Source: Aureibacter tunicatorum
GTDB taxonomy: Bacteria > Bacteroidota > Bacteroidia > Cytophagales > Cyclobacteriaceae
Reading direction: 5' to 3'
NCBI RefSeq assembly: GCF_036492635.1
Contig: NZ_AP025305.1
Location: 3,534,001 to 3,598,000, forward strand
Length of the DNA stretch: 64,000 nucleotides
Under the pieces are notes generated by a model that searched no databases, was not told the origin of the DNA, and worked only from the letters and a program-made list of their open reading frames with translations. Made by a program: the position numbers and the translations under genes. Position 1 is the first letter of the stretch. Every line of letters begins with the position of its first letter. This document shows positions 9,901-18,209 of the stretch, piece after piece.

Positions 9901-12375
9901 GGCGGACATATTGCGCGCAGAATTTTGCCAAGCGCTTGAGCTGCTGCTCCCTGAAGAAGTCTGGAAACCTATGCCTAAAGAAGATCCTCCAGCCGCTCCC
10001 AAGGAAAAAGGTCCATAGCTTCCACTACCCGCAACACCTGCTCCGGAGCCATATCCGATTCCAAAAGATTTGCCCTTTGACTTTGACTTGGATCCTCCGC
10101 TTGTGTTTTCAGTCAATGAAGTGCTGATGATATCCGTCACATCTCTGTCGCGACCCAAAAATGCATTCATACTTTCAGCAACATCCACACCTTCGCTTCT
10201 TGATCCCTGCTCGCCTCTATCCCAATCAAAAACGGCGATTTGCTTTTTCTGGCAAGGCGCTAAAGGCAGACTGTATAATAAATCTCCCAATGAATATCCA
10301 TCAGCTTTCCATACCTGCTTGAATTTCAAGATATGGCCATGCGCTATCGTCGTGTTTTGATAAAGCGTCGGCGTCTCGTCCCAATCGATGGCATGATGTC
10401 CATTCAGCTCCCTTCTGCTTTTCGCATCGCCGGAAAATGTCGCTAAAATATAGCTGATAATTTCCTCAGGCGTATTCGGGATCCTGTCGTAGTCTTCCTT
10501 GAAATAGCTGATGGCTAGTTTTAAAAACTCAAGCAATTCCGCTTCAATCTGAGCCGTTCTCTGGTTGACTTGAATAAATGTGGTGCTAAGCTCGTTTTTT
10601 AAATATTCAAGCGGTGTCAATCCATTTGGCGCCACATAGGCATTGTAATCGATATAAAACATCCACCATTCAGCAGCTCCCAAACCTTGCGTTTTCGTCA
10701 ATACGTGATCAATGTACGACTTCAAGGTGTCTGGATTTTCAGGCATTTCATTATAAAACTCAAAATACTTGCTTACAGCAAAATACCAAAAGGCAAATGT
10801 CTCATTGTCATTTTGAGGCGCTTTGCCATAAAAATCACGGTACTCATTTTCGGCCATCCTCACACAATATGATCTAATAAATGCGCTTCCGCTATTCATC
10901 ATCACTGCAATATTATCATTAGCGCTTGGCCCCTTATCTCCCGGAAAATATACCGACTTGGAGCGCGCATAAGATTGAATAGTAAATTCAAACATCCACC
11001 ATTTCAACATGCCGTCATCCAGCACATCTTTGAGAGGATGTATCTTCGGTATTTGAGATTGTCCTTCCCCTGACGAGCTTGTTGAACCTCCTCCTTTGGT
11101 TCCCCCGTCAATATTGCTATTGCTTTCGGCGTCATTCGATCTATAATTGAATAGTTCTGTTGTGTCGATTACAGTATTAAGCTCTCTCTCATGTCGGTCC
11201 AAAAGTTTTTTCAACTCCTTCTCAAACCTCATATTATTGGTAGAAACAGGAGTCGTCTGAGCTTGCTCCATATCCCCGATCATCAATAGAGGCGGTTTTT
11301 TGTACGGCATTCTTTTGATTTCAGGCTCGGTAGTTCTTACAACACTATAATAAGTGAACTCTTCAAGACTCCTGTTCGGTGTTGTAAAGTCAACACAAGT
11401 CCCGCCAAGATCATCCGAGTAAGCACTTGAATTGACCAAATCCTCCGCATCTGGCAGAGCCGGTGTCGTATTGCTGTTGCATGCGCAATCAGGGTCATCC
11501 TGATCGATATCATCCAGGCTGCTGAATACGACAATCTGATTATCTTGCAACAAACTGTCGGAAGTCAACGCCAAAGGAAATGTGCTGTCATTAAGGCCTG
11601 CGATCTTCGCATGTCCTCCAACAAGTTTGCCCGCAGGAGTGTAAAAGGAAAAATATCCATTGCTGTCAGTTTTGATCGCTGCGATGATCTGGGGGATTGT
11701 TGAATTATTTCCGTCAAAGTTCACATGAAAAAATACCGTCCAGTTTTTCAAAGGCTTGCCAGTGTCAAAAGCAATGATGCGGCCCTTAACCTTATAAGGC
11801 TGTGGATTTTGAGCATCAGGCAATACCTGCGGTTCAAAAGGCTCAACGTCCATCGTCATTTCGACCGATTGATCAGAAACCGCGCCTGTATCCTGACTGG
11901 TTTTCAACTCGTGGTATGTGAAATCTTTGGCATGAAGGACACTGCCGCTAGGGCTTATGGCTTTTAAATTGATCATGCCATCGATCATCGATTCCTCAGG
12001 AATCAAAAACTGGAAAGCTCCATCCGCACCAACACCGACAGACAATTCTCTTTTCGCCACTGTCATATTGATCGTTGTTGATTGACTTGCATGCGTCTGT
12101 CCTGCGGTCGTCTGATGCGAGCTTGCATTGTCCACTGTTTTAGGCGATTGAGGAACTTTAGGCAAACTTTTGGGGATATCAAGCGATTCCCTGCTTAGCT
12201 CTTCTGTTCTTCCGTATACGCTTTTGTCTTGTCCTGCGGTTGCTGTGGCTTGGGTATCATCTTTCGATGAAGCTTTTTCAAAAAAAGTCACCAAAAGCAC
12301 ATGATTCTCATAGTTTGGCTTTTCTTTCGTAGCGGATAAAAAACGGCCGTTCACCGACCTTTTAATATTTCCCAT
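6979..12375 (-). CDS. Very large multidomain protein with C-terminal HExxH motif
   Basis: About 1798 residues from the ATG at 12375. An ORF start 15 codons upstream would add a hydrophobic stretch that looks accidental. Order (rough residues): disordered N-terminus rich in Thr/Gln/Ser (40-105); beta-rich part; a CarboxypepD_reg-like Ig fold (KVKGRIIAFDTGKPLKNW ... DSNGYFSFYTPAG, 195-265); long helical middle; the block YSLGDLLYSLPLAPCQKKQI (about 695); Gly/Ser-rich linker (755-815); NHNHCHSMTVEYFEVLRHF (about 875); Lys-rich coiled linker (1430-1500). A C-terminal domain has LLHECAHAAAQ and, about 37 residues later, VEYANY, a possible gluzincin-like zinc site. No signal peptide. It is first in an operon with the 5229-6974 gene. 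The combination suggests a large secreted or toxin-like machine, but function is unknown. Confidence 0.65.
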   Translation of the reverse strand: MGNIKRSVNGRFLSATKEKPNYENHVLLVTFFEKASSKDDTQATATAGQDKSVYGRTEELSRESLDIPKSLPKVPQSPKTVDNASSHQTTAGQTHASQSTTINMTVAKRELSVGVGADGAFQFLIPEESMIDGMINLKAISPSGSVLHAKDFTYHELKTSQDTGAVSDQSVEMTMDVEPFEPQVLPDAQNPQPYKVKGRIIAFDTGKPLKNWTVFFHVNFDGNNSTIPQIIAAIKTDSNGYFSFYTPAGKLVGGHAKIAGLNDSTFPLALTSDSLLQDNQIVVFSSLDDIDQDDPDCACNSNTTPALPDAEDLVNSSAYSDDLGGTCVDFTTPNRSLEEFTYYSVVRTTEPEIKRMPYKKPPLLMIGDMEQAQTTPVSTNNMRFEKELKKLLDRHERELNTVIDTTELFNYRSNDAESNSNIDGGTKGGGSTSSSGEGQSQIPKIHPLKDVLDDGMLKWWMFEFTIQSYARSKSVYFPGDKGPSANDNIAVMMNSGSAFIRSYCVRMAENEYRDFYGKAPQNDNETFAFWYFAVSKYFEFYNEMPENPDTLKSYIDHVLTKTQGLGAAEWWMFYIDYNAYVAPNGLTPLEYLKNELSTTFIQVNQRTAQIEAELLEFLKLAISYFKEDYDRIPNTPEEIISYILATFSGDAKSRRELNGHHAIDWDETPTLYQNTTIAHGHILKFKQVWKADGYSLGDLLYSLPLAPCQKKQIAVFDWDRGEQGSRSEGVDVAESMNAFLGRDRDVTDIISTSLTENTSGGSKSKSKGKSFGIGYGSGAGVAGSGSYGPFSLGAAGGSSLGIGFQTSSGSSSSSAWQNSARNMSANSLNSLRDNVMQSASSVRSQRITVVQAVNQSESMSAQTEVIANHNHCHSMTVEYFEVLRHFAIEQNLADVQECLFVPLEMTPFNIHKILRWRDELFDALRGSELAKGFEALDTIKNKYMVQGTGPMDIQADEFIQEMSGMLEFQINIDRPLDILSPDDILKSAVDETAWSFMSHLPGVRMLNEIRSLFEMRTQAQREEIYREEILPGIIAGYLDVLEFGYETPSGTQEPLPFDITVVPGYEDPVRYMSRRSVVSRRRFIKDAIKSNPQGAPLRLYLRYLAPRSGGYNTVRRSDISRFYIKNPKALPARSSILFNGGYINYETTSLKERLFSKNGYFDDIKSNDPVMFSTNLNARELINPVAKNYELANNLITHLNDNLEYYHKVIWWQMDKDKRFMMLDGFVAPNSGSRSVASVVENNLVAIVGNNLVFPVVRGMHLDPTYAQDADEPVDLFAQYAPTTPVDPFRISVPTRGVYAEAVMGSCNSCEVIDESRHWRFSEVPCGDTPTAIGTISTDTRRSEPADLTAKDLATNIINFQNPQTAPAPQGYGQAITALSTPGIFADMAGLDQNQKNAIKALELNQAGAIDAMKMNVDAAQEYAKMAKELVTQQQMLKQGDKVLRKVDKMEKDGKLSSEEAKKKRQEVLDSQIKGNSSGGKEDSGKDTDGGGKKTGGSSLLPSNPKEYASYTASSGDSGDSVSFTTLGNGESSQEDGSAVFASYKKPKDIIYSKSWKKSANTFKGVFDDLLKNTSLAREFLDRFYASERFVLEMSYQVPSAGGDFDVSHDKALGVTHARDYIEVSRPGLPPQMKFLDDLHTVIYINPTKEIENGRAYNDVGRALVLLHECAHAAAQTKAPVEALKEGEQSILLVRNSIESMLVEYANYQGISLSGQQESFTGTTGTWMTSTSLLLSYYGLLDTVSKNDLIGGREYINEFSKAAFGEDLLASDGSITDVDKFNERADLIEDRIFNLTRV

Positions 12376-12792
12376 GATTAAAAAAGAATAAAATTTGAAT
12401 AAAACTAAAATATTCGACAAGTATAAAAAAATCTTACTTAGTTAAAAAATTAAAACATCGAAAATGGATTATTTTTTGATTAAAATTATTTAAAATAATA
12501 TTTTAAGAAAAATAGAGATCAGACAAAGTCAAAATAAATAAACATTCCACTAAACTTTTTAATTTAAATTAGATTAGAATCACAACAAAATAATCTTATT
12601 TAAATCCATAGAAACCAGACATTCTAATTTTCACAACCGTATATTTTTACTTCATGTAAATAATTAGACTTTCCCATGAACACATCAGCAAAAAAAGAAT
12701 TATAATTTGCTTGGTTCCAGAGCTATTAATCCCTAATTTGGTCAATCTCCTACTCGATTAATCTTATTCTTAAATCATTTAAATCCCTTCTA
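12376..12792. other. Divergent intergenic region
   Basis: About 415 bp of very AT-rich DNA between the divergent large-protein operon (minus) and the methyltransferase gene (plus). It must hold promoters for both. I see no clear TAnnTTTG element, no repeat module of the kind found after 15 kb and no coding segment. Confidence 0.5.
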
Positions 12793-13371
12793 ATGGATTC
12801 TATTATTATGAACAAGCCTCAAAAGCTTGAAAAAATCGAGAAAAAATGCGCGGAGACCGGCTTCAATATGCCCTCGGACTTATATGTTGGCTCATTGCTT
12901 AAAACATTGATCGCTTCAAAGCCTAAATCCAACTTGCTGGAGCTGGGCACAGGCATTGGCTTGTCACTGGCTTGGATGGTCGAAGGAATGGATCAACAAT
13001 CGAAGCTGACGACGATCGACAATGACTCGAGCCTTATCGATATTGCCAAGAACTACTTCGGACAAGACGAGCGTGTCAATATCATCTGCGATGATGGTGG
13101 AAAATGGCTTGAAAATTACGAAGGCGAGAAATTTGACTTAATCTTCGCTGACGCTTGGCCCGGCAAATACAGCCATCTGAACGAAGCCTTGGAAATTCTT
13201 AAGATCGGAGGCTTGTATATCATCGACGATATGACTCAGCAGCCAAACTGGCCGGAAGATCATCAAAAAACAGTGGACCAACTTATCGATAATTTGGATA
13301 ACAGACCCAATCTGTCCATTACCAAAATGAATTGGTCGACCGGATTGATTATCGCTGTTAAAACTAGCTAG
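12793..13371 (+). CDS. Class I SAM-dependent O-methyltransferase
   Basis: A 192-residue cytosolic enzyme. The Rossmann-fold SAM site is visible as LLELGTGIGLSLAWM (motif I), LTTIDNDSSLIDIAKNYF (acidic end of strand 2), and FDLIFADAWPGKY, where the Asp-Ala-Trp block replaces the usual DADK of family 3 O-methyltransferases. GGLYIIDDM follows. The overall arrangement is that of O-methyltransferase family 3 / class I methyltransferases acting on small hydroxyl compounds. The second Met (12808, MNKPQK) may be the real start. It is a lone gene; substrate unknown. Confidence 0.8.
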   Translation: MDSIIMNKPQKLEKIEKKCAETGFNMPSDLYVGSLLKTLIASKPKSNLLELGTGIGLSLAWMVEGMDQQSKLTTIDNDSSLIDIAKNYFGQDERVNIICDDGGKWLENYEGEKFDLIFADAWPGKYSHLNEALEILKIGGLYIIDDMTQQPNWPEDHQKTVDQLIDNLDNRPNLSITKMNWSTGLIIAVKTS

Positions 13372-13596
13372 TCAAGTCTCTAAGCTATTTAAAGCTCTAG
13401 CTACCAAATCTCCTTACTCTTCTCTCCGCTCTTTCTTCTGTTGCAAGCACTCTTCATCACATCATAAGCTTATATTTAACTATGACAATAAAAATAACAA
13501 CTATGATGTAATTAGAGCAATTATACGCGTTGAAAATATAATTAAATTTCAGTATTTTAGCATAAAATTAATTTACAAACTATACATTTCAACACC

Positions 13597-14049
13597 ATGA
13601 ATATACTATCCAAGCTATTCAGCAAGGGAGCTTCCGAGATACTATCCAAAAGCAATGATATCATCGACGGACTCTCAACCACAGACCACGAAAAACTCAA
13701 AGCGAAGAACGAGCTATCCCAAATCGTACTAGGCTCTTTGAATGAAGTGCAAAACGCCCAAAAGGAAATCATCGTCACCGAAGCGCAAGGAAATTGGCTT
13801 CAAAGATCATGGAGACCATTAGTCATGCTCAGCTTTACCTTCATCGTCATCTACACTTACTTCATCCAACACCTATTCTCTATCGCTCCTCAGATCGAAT
13901 TGCCGGATAAATTCTGGGGATTACTGGAAGTCGGACTAGGAGGATATGTTATTGGCCGTTCGGTGGAAAAAGTCGCTACCAGCGTAACTCAAAATGTTGA
14001 TTTGACATTTTTGAAAAAGAAAGAACGCAAAAACAACATATACGGATAA
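13597..14049 (+). CDS. Holin of the 3-TM (GTA-type) family
   Basis: A 150-residue protein. The N-terminal 60 residues are amphipathic and basic/acidic, leading into TEAQGNWLQRSWRPLVML, a membrane segment continuing FTFIVIYTYFI, and a second membrane region (FWGLLEVGLGGYVIGRSVEKV). The block GNWLQRSWRPL and the terminal GGYVIGRSVEK are typical of the phage/GTA 3-TM holin family, which opens the inner membrane so that an endolysin can reach the cell wall. The endolysin gene starts 3 bp downstream, giving a complete two-gene lysis cassette. No phage structural gene lies nearby. A short promoter region (13372-13596) precedes it. Confidence 0.85.
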   Translation: MNILSKLFSKGASEILSKSNDIIDGLSTTDHEKLKAKNELSQIVLGSLNEVQNAQKEIIVTEAQGNWLQRSWRPLVMLSFTFIVIYTYFIQHLFSIAPQIELPDKFWGLLEVGLGGYVIGRSVEKVATSVTQNVDLTFLKKKERKNNIYG

Positions 14050-14052
14050 GAC

Positions 14053-14892
14053 ATGCTAACAATCGAAAACCATAAATTCGAAGAGCAAGTCAGCGACATC
14101 ACGCATATGTCTTGTCCCAAAAACACCAAAAAACTAAACGGTGGAAAACCGGACTGCATCGTGATCCATTACACTGCGAGCCCTTCAGCAAAGCAAGCAG
14201 CCGAATATCTTCGAAGAAATGACGTAAAGGCTTCGGCACACATAGTGCTTGGCCGCAAAGGACATGTGTACCAACTTGTCCCATTCGATACAGTCTCTTG
14301 GCATGCCGGAGCGAGTTCTCTTAATGGAAGAAGCGGATTCAATGACTTCTCAATCGGGATAGAAATCGACAACGCGGGAGTTCTCAACAAAGTGGGCGAA
14401 AAATACCAAGCTTGGTTTGGCAAATCAATTCCTGAAAACGAAGTGATAAAAGCCACGCATCGCAATGAAAGCAATCCAAGGTATTGGCATGCCTACACCG
14501 AGGCTCAGATAGATAAAATATTTGAAATCTGCGAAGCGCTTATCAAAGCATATCCTAGCATCAAAAGCATTCACGGACACGAAGAAATCTCTCCGGGCAG
14601 AAAATCGGATCCCGGCCCCGCATTTCCACTGGACAGGCTTCGCGACAGATTCTTCAGCAACCGCAAAAGCAATACTGAATCGCTTGAGATCAATGAACAT
14701 ACCGGAGGCAGAGTCAATGTATCCAAACTGAATGTCAGAAGCTTGCCCTCTTATAGCGCTTCCACAGTATCCGCGCCATTGTCATTTGGCACAGAACTCA
14801 AGATACTCGATGAGCATAACGGATGGCTCAAAGTAGAAACCAGATCAGAAGGATGGGTTGCGGGAGAGTTCGTCTCCCTAGACAAATCTTGA
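14053..14892 (+). CDS. N-acetylmuramoyl-L-alanine amidase (endolysin) with SH3b domain
   Basis: A 279-residue protein with no signal peptide, consistent with export through a holin. Residues about 30-200 are an Amidase_2/PGRP fold. CIVIHYTASP supplies the first zinc histidine and KSIHGHEEISPGRKSDPGPAF the later His and catalytic region; VSWHAGAS and IGIEIDN are further core motifs. It would cut the amide between MurNAc and L-Ala of peptidoglycan. Residues about 215-279 form a bacterial SH3 domain (VNVSKLNVRSLPS ... GWLKVETRSEGWVAGEFV) that binds cell wall. It is coupled to the upstream holin with a 3 bp gap, so release of cell contents is the likely joint job. The inverted repeat at 14981-15019 lies downstream. 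Confidence 0.92.
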   Translation: MLTIENHKFEEQVSDITHMSCPKNTKKLNGGKPDCIVIHYTASPSAKQAAEYLRRNDVKASAHIVLGRKGHVYQLVPFDTVSWHAGASSLNGRSGFNDFSIGIEIDNAGVLNKVGEKYQAWFGKSIPENEVIKATHRNESNPRYWHAYTEAQIDKIFEICEALIKAYPSIKSIHGHEEISPGRKSDPGPAFPLDRLRDRFFSNRKSNTESLEINEHTGGRVNVSKLNVRSLPSYSASTVSAPLSFGTELKILDEHNGWLKVETRSEGWVAGEFVSLDKS

Positions 14893-14980
14893 TATGTCTA
14901 CCAGCGAAATTCATTTTCATTCACCTCGCAATTGCACTGAACAAAAAACAATAAATTCAATTTTTCAAGCTAAAACACAT

Positions 14981-15019
14981 AGTTCCGTTTATTTGTCCTA
15001 GGGTAAAATAAACGGAACT
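14981..15019. repeat. 14 bp perfect inverted repeat at left edge of the repeat-rich region
   Basis: AGTTCCGTTTATTT (14981-14994) and AAATAAACGGAACT (15006-15019) are perfect complements around an 11-base loop. It could terminate the lysis operon, although no T-run follows. The right arm is nearly the same as module G (AATAAACGGAATTC) found before genes from 17.8 to 45 kb. That suggests it is a partner or boundary copy of that module. Confidence 0.8.
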
Positions 15020-15540
15020 TCATGATCCAACCCGAAGAGATCTCTTAGAACAGCAAAATGATTACTCAATAAATATTAATAAAGACAATATTCGAATCAC
15101 GAAACTTCAACTTTACTCTCATTCACGATAAAGCAATTAATTTCAGATCTGGGTTTTCAATAAAATGAGGATAATCGTGTATTTACAAGAAGTTTGGTAA
15201 AATCAAAATGCGAGAAAAATAAATATAGGACCCAATAATTTCCAATTATATCATCAACAATCCTCGTAAACAGAAGGAAGACAGGCCCTACCAATAATTG
15301 TATTAATCACATATTCCACACAACAAAATGTATACTGGAGTAAAAAAGTTTATAATCGACTGATATCTCTGCACATATAACTGATTTTAGAGTTGATAAA
15401 GTAAATAATTCCTTAAATATATTTGAAATGTAATTTTTTTAATTTAATTTTTCATTGAAATGATTTTTTTAACTCTATTTATAAATTCCACGCATAAGTA
15501 AAAAAGAATTCATCTTATTGAAATGTTATAAACAATAATT
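15020..15540. other. Non-coding leader containing modules F and G
   Basis: No gene seen. From 15421 the T-rich block (GAAATGTAATTTTTTT, then TTTTTCATTGAAATGATTTTTT) matches module F, and 15484-15530 resembles a decayed module G (AATTCCACGCATAAG, AGAATTCATCTTATTGAAATGTT). This is the first full upstream repeat unit and directly precedes the lipoprotein gene at 15541. Confidence 0.6.
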
Positions 15541-16482
15541 ATGATTATGAAAAAAATTATACTATCAATTATATGTTTTACAATCTTGTTAGGTTGCTCA
15601 GATAATAACCTTAATATAGAAGAAAACATAATTGATGAGGATTCTATAATCTGCGAGAACTCTAATACCAAAAAATTACTTACTATTCAAAGCACTGGTA
15701 GTGTAATCCTTCGATATTCTTATAACAACCAAGACTATTTAGATGAAATCAATATTGATGCGCCTGGATATCAAAAGAGCATTTATTATACGTATAATGA
15801 AGAGAACCTACTTGCTACAAAAACTAGTAAATTCAATACTAGAGCGGTATCTTTAACAGAAATTGATTCTTTTCAATATAACACAGGTGGTGAGTTAATA
15901 AAACACCAGTTTAAAGATAAATCATACTTCGCCCCTGATCCATATTCCGAAATTATTGAAGACTCTTCCTCCTATGAAAATAATTTTGTTTATGATGCGA
16001 ACTTAATAAAAATAAATTCATCTGATTATATCAGATTGAATGAAGATAAAAAAATTGAAACCATAATTTTAGATAAAGCCATATTAACATTTCAATATGA
16101 TTTAAACGGTAACATTATTTCTGGCACAGGTAATTTAAATGGCAAAGATATAAATATTAGAGTTTCTTATGAATGTTTTATTAAGCACCCTATTTTTCAA
16201 GTCCATACTTTTAATCATATTCTAATAAGCGAATACCGAAAATTAAAGCCATACAAAATATTGCAATCACACGAAACACGTGCATTTTTGGAAGTTCTAG
16301 TTAATCTTGGTTTTCACTATCCTTCCTCTATTGAATGGGAAATTACAGGAGAAGGAAATTATAAGATGTCTTATGAATATGATTTTGACTTGGAAGGATA
16401 CCCAGAAAAAAAAGAAACTATTATTTATTCAAGCAACTCAGATACTGGTTCATATTCAGTCTATTACCATTGGGAAGATTAA
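15541..16482 (+). CDS. Hypothetical lipoprotein
   Basis: A 313-residue protein with a lipoprotein leader (MKKIILSIICFTILLGC). After the acylated cysteine comes an acidic Asn/Glu/Asp linker, then repeated short beta hairpins of the type FQYDLNGNIISGTG, LRYSYNNQDYLDEI and MSYEYDFDLEGYPEKKE. Such Y/F-x-Y-D-x-x-G-N units resemble the YD-like repeats of Bacteroidota DUF4595-type lipoproteins. The second in-frame Met (15547) is the better start because the signal peptide begins there. No neighbour in the same operon; the gene follows a module F/G leader. Cell-surface role presumed, function unknown. Confidence 0.7.
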   Translation: MIMKKIILSIICFTILLGCSDNNLNIEENIIDEDSIICENSNTKKLLTIQSTGSVILRYSYNNQDYLDEINIDAPGYQKSIYYTYNEENLLATKTSKFNTRAVSLTEIDSFQYNTGGELIKHQFKDKSYFAPDPYSEIIEDSSSYENNFVYDANLIKINSSDYIRLNEDKKIETIILDKAILTFQYDLNGNIISGTGNLNGKDINIRVSYECFIKHPIFQVHTFNHILISEYRKLKPYKILQSHETRAFLEVLVNLGFHYPSSIEWEITGEGNYKMSYEYDFDLEGYPEKKETIIYSSNSDTGSYSVYYHWED

Positions 16483-16719
16483 ATCAACAGAGTATATAAT
16501 GAGAGTTAGGTCTTTTCCCTATGAGGTGATTTTTGTGCTTGAAAAATCGTCTTTAGCTATAATTTAAAGCGATATTTCATTCCCACAAATTTACAACTTA
16601 GTATATTACCCTGCAGTGGTTATGCTCTCATACCACTAGCAAGACTTCATTTCAACTTGCATCTCAGTTTTAACAAAAAAATATAAACCAATAATTTACA
16701 AGATGCTTGAAAGGAAAAT

Positions 16720-16998
16720 TTGATCCTTTTGAAGAAAAAAATAGAGCTTGCAAGCAAAAGGTTAAAGCTTATAAAAGGCTATAAAGCATATGGCGGGCTA
16801 CTTGCTAAATCAACAAAAATCTTCGGATGGAAAACTGATTCTCGCCAAAAACCACCATCAAAAGTCAAAGGATTTATTCATCAATCTAGCAGATGGAAAG
16901 TGGAACGAAATTTTGCATGGATAAACTTTTACCGCAAGCTATCAAAGGATTATGAAAAAGATCCAGAATCGGAAGAGTTCTTTATTAGTTTATTGTAA
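16720..16998 (+). pseudogene. IS5-type transposase, C-terminal remnant
   Basis: About 92 codons from a TTG. The segment KIFGWKTDSRQ ... GFIHQSSRWKVERNFAWINFYRKLSKDYEK is the classic end of an IS5-family DDE transposase (consensus RWxVERTFAWLxxxRRLxKDYE), carrying the last catalytic glutamate (VER). The upstream two thirds with the first two Asp residues are missing, and no terminal inverted repeats were found. It is therefore a dead insertion-sequence relic inside the accessory region. Confidence 0.85.
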
Positions 16999-17770
16999 TA
17001 AGATATTAGCAAAAATATTGATTCAAACAAGTTCTTAAAAAAAACAAAATTGGTTTATAAACGGAGTGCCTCGTATTTTATACCTATTTTATACCTATCC
17101 GCACAGAAAACTGACAGCATTTTTTTAGTAGCGCTTTGATTGAAAAATGATATTATAAGATATAAGGGTAATTGTCAACACGCAAAGGCACAGAGCATTT
17201 TATATTCGGCCTGATATGAATTTGTCAATGGATGATTATGTTGTCATGCCATTATTACCATTGACGATAATCAATATAATGATGTGACAACATAGAGACT
17301 CCATGCTTACGTTTCCACAACACAAACAACAAATTAAGTCCGGAACCCAATCAAAAATCTGGGCTCTATTACTCGCGGATTAAATCAACTATTAATCTCG
17401 ATGCCCGGAAAATCGATAATGACTTTTCTTGGCAATCCGAAATCACGATCACATCATCCGCAACACCCAATCCCATCATAAGATTTCCAATTTCATCACC
17501 AACAATCTTTGTAAATAATCGAAAGATTGAATCTCACATAAAAACCCAAGTTCAACATCAAAAAAATCAATTAAAAAAATACCAATCTAAAACCACTAAA
17601 AAGAAGAGACAAGATTTATTTCAAAATTAAATCCAAGCTTCAAACGCAAGCCATATTTCATCAAAATAAACTGATTATCAGACACATTCACAACATACCA
17701 AAGCATAGTAATTCAAAAACCACAGAAATCAAACAAACATATCACCAACATTAAATTAACAATAAAATAT
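16999..17770. other. Non-coding stretch with nested inverted repeats
   Basis: No gene seen. It follows the transposase remnant and may be decayed insertion-sequence DNA. At 17225-17293 there are nested inverted pairs: TCAATGG (17225) with CCATTGA (17258), and ATGTTGTCA (17238) with TGACAACAT (17285). The rest is A-rich with no strong signal. Confidence 0.5.
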
Positions 17771-17880
17771 AATTCAACTTTTTGAATTGTAATTTTTTAA
17801 GCCTACTTTTCATTGAAATAAATTTTTAGGATAATAAACGGAATTCGATTTATTGGGGTGTTGTCTGCAATTGGAAAATT
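17771..17880 (+). repeat. Intergenic repeat, modules F and G
   Basis: Module F (TTGAATTGTAATTTTTTAAG, then ACTTTTCATTGAAATAAATTTTT) is followed by module G (AATAAACGGAATTCG, TTTATTGGGGTGTTG). It ends just before a small gene start at 17884. Same order and strand as the copies at 26690, 28686, 42985 and 45090. Confidence 0.8.
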
Positions 17881-17883
17881 AAA

Positions 17884-18092
17884 ATGGAGCTATTTAATAT
17901 TGACAACATAAGCTTTCATTGAGTGAAAATTATGACGAAATGGATATCGTTTCCGAAGTTTCGATTAGAATAAGTGACTTAAAAGAACTTGATGAAACAC
18001 TAATAAAAATCAAGAACTGGGAAGAACTAAGAGTTCGCAAATATGCGACTCAAACTCCATTTGATAATGGAGTTAGTTTTAAAATAGATTGA
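17884..18092 (+). pseudogene. Small frameshifted cassette-type gene
   Basis: ATG 17884 opens MELFNIDNISFH and stops at 17922. Shifting one base restores an open frame that reads SENYDEMDIVSEVSIRISD and continues to the stop at 18090-18092. The joined product would be about 68 residues, acidic and soluble. A shorter intact ORF starts at the internal ATG 17940 (50 residues). Position directly after a module G copy supports a once-working gene. Family not recognised; it could also be two chance ORFs. Confidence 0.45.
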
Positions 18093-18209
18093 ACTGATAA
18101 CTTTTGACTTTAAAACGTTTCAAGCAAAAAAACAGAACTAATCATAATTTTTAAAAACAGCGGCATCCGAAAAGCTATACGAGTAGGAAAAAAATAACTA
18201 ACTAAAAAA

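Noticed and set aside
14169-14700. Minus-strand ORFs across the endolysin gene
   Set aside because: Antisense to a certain amidase gene; no recognised motif.
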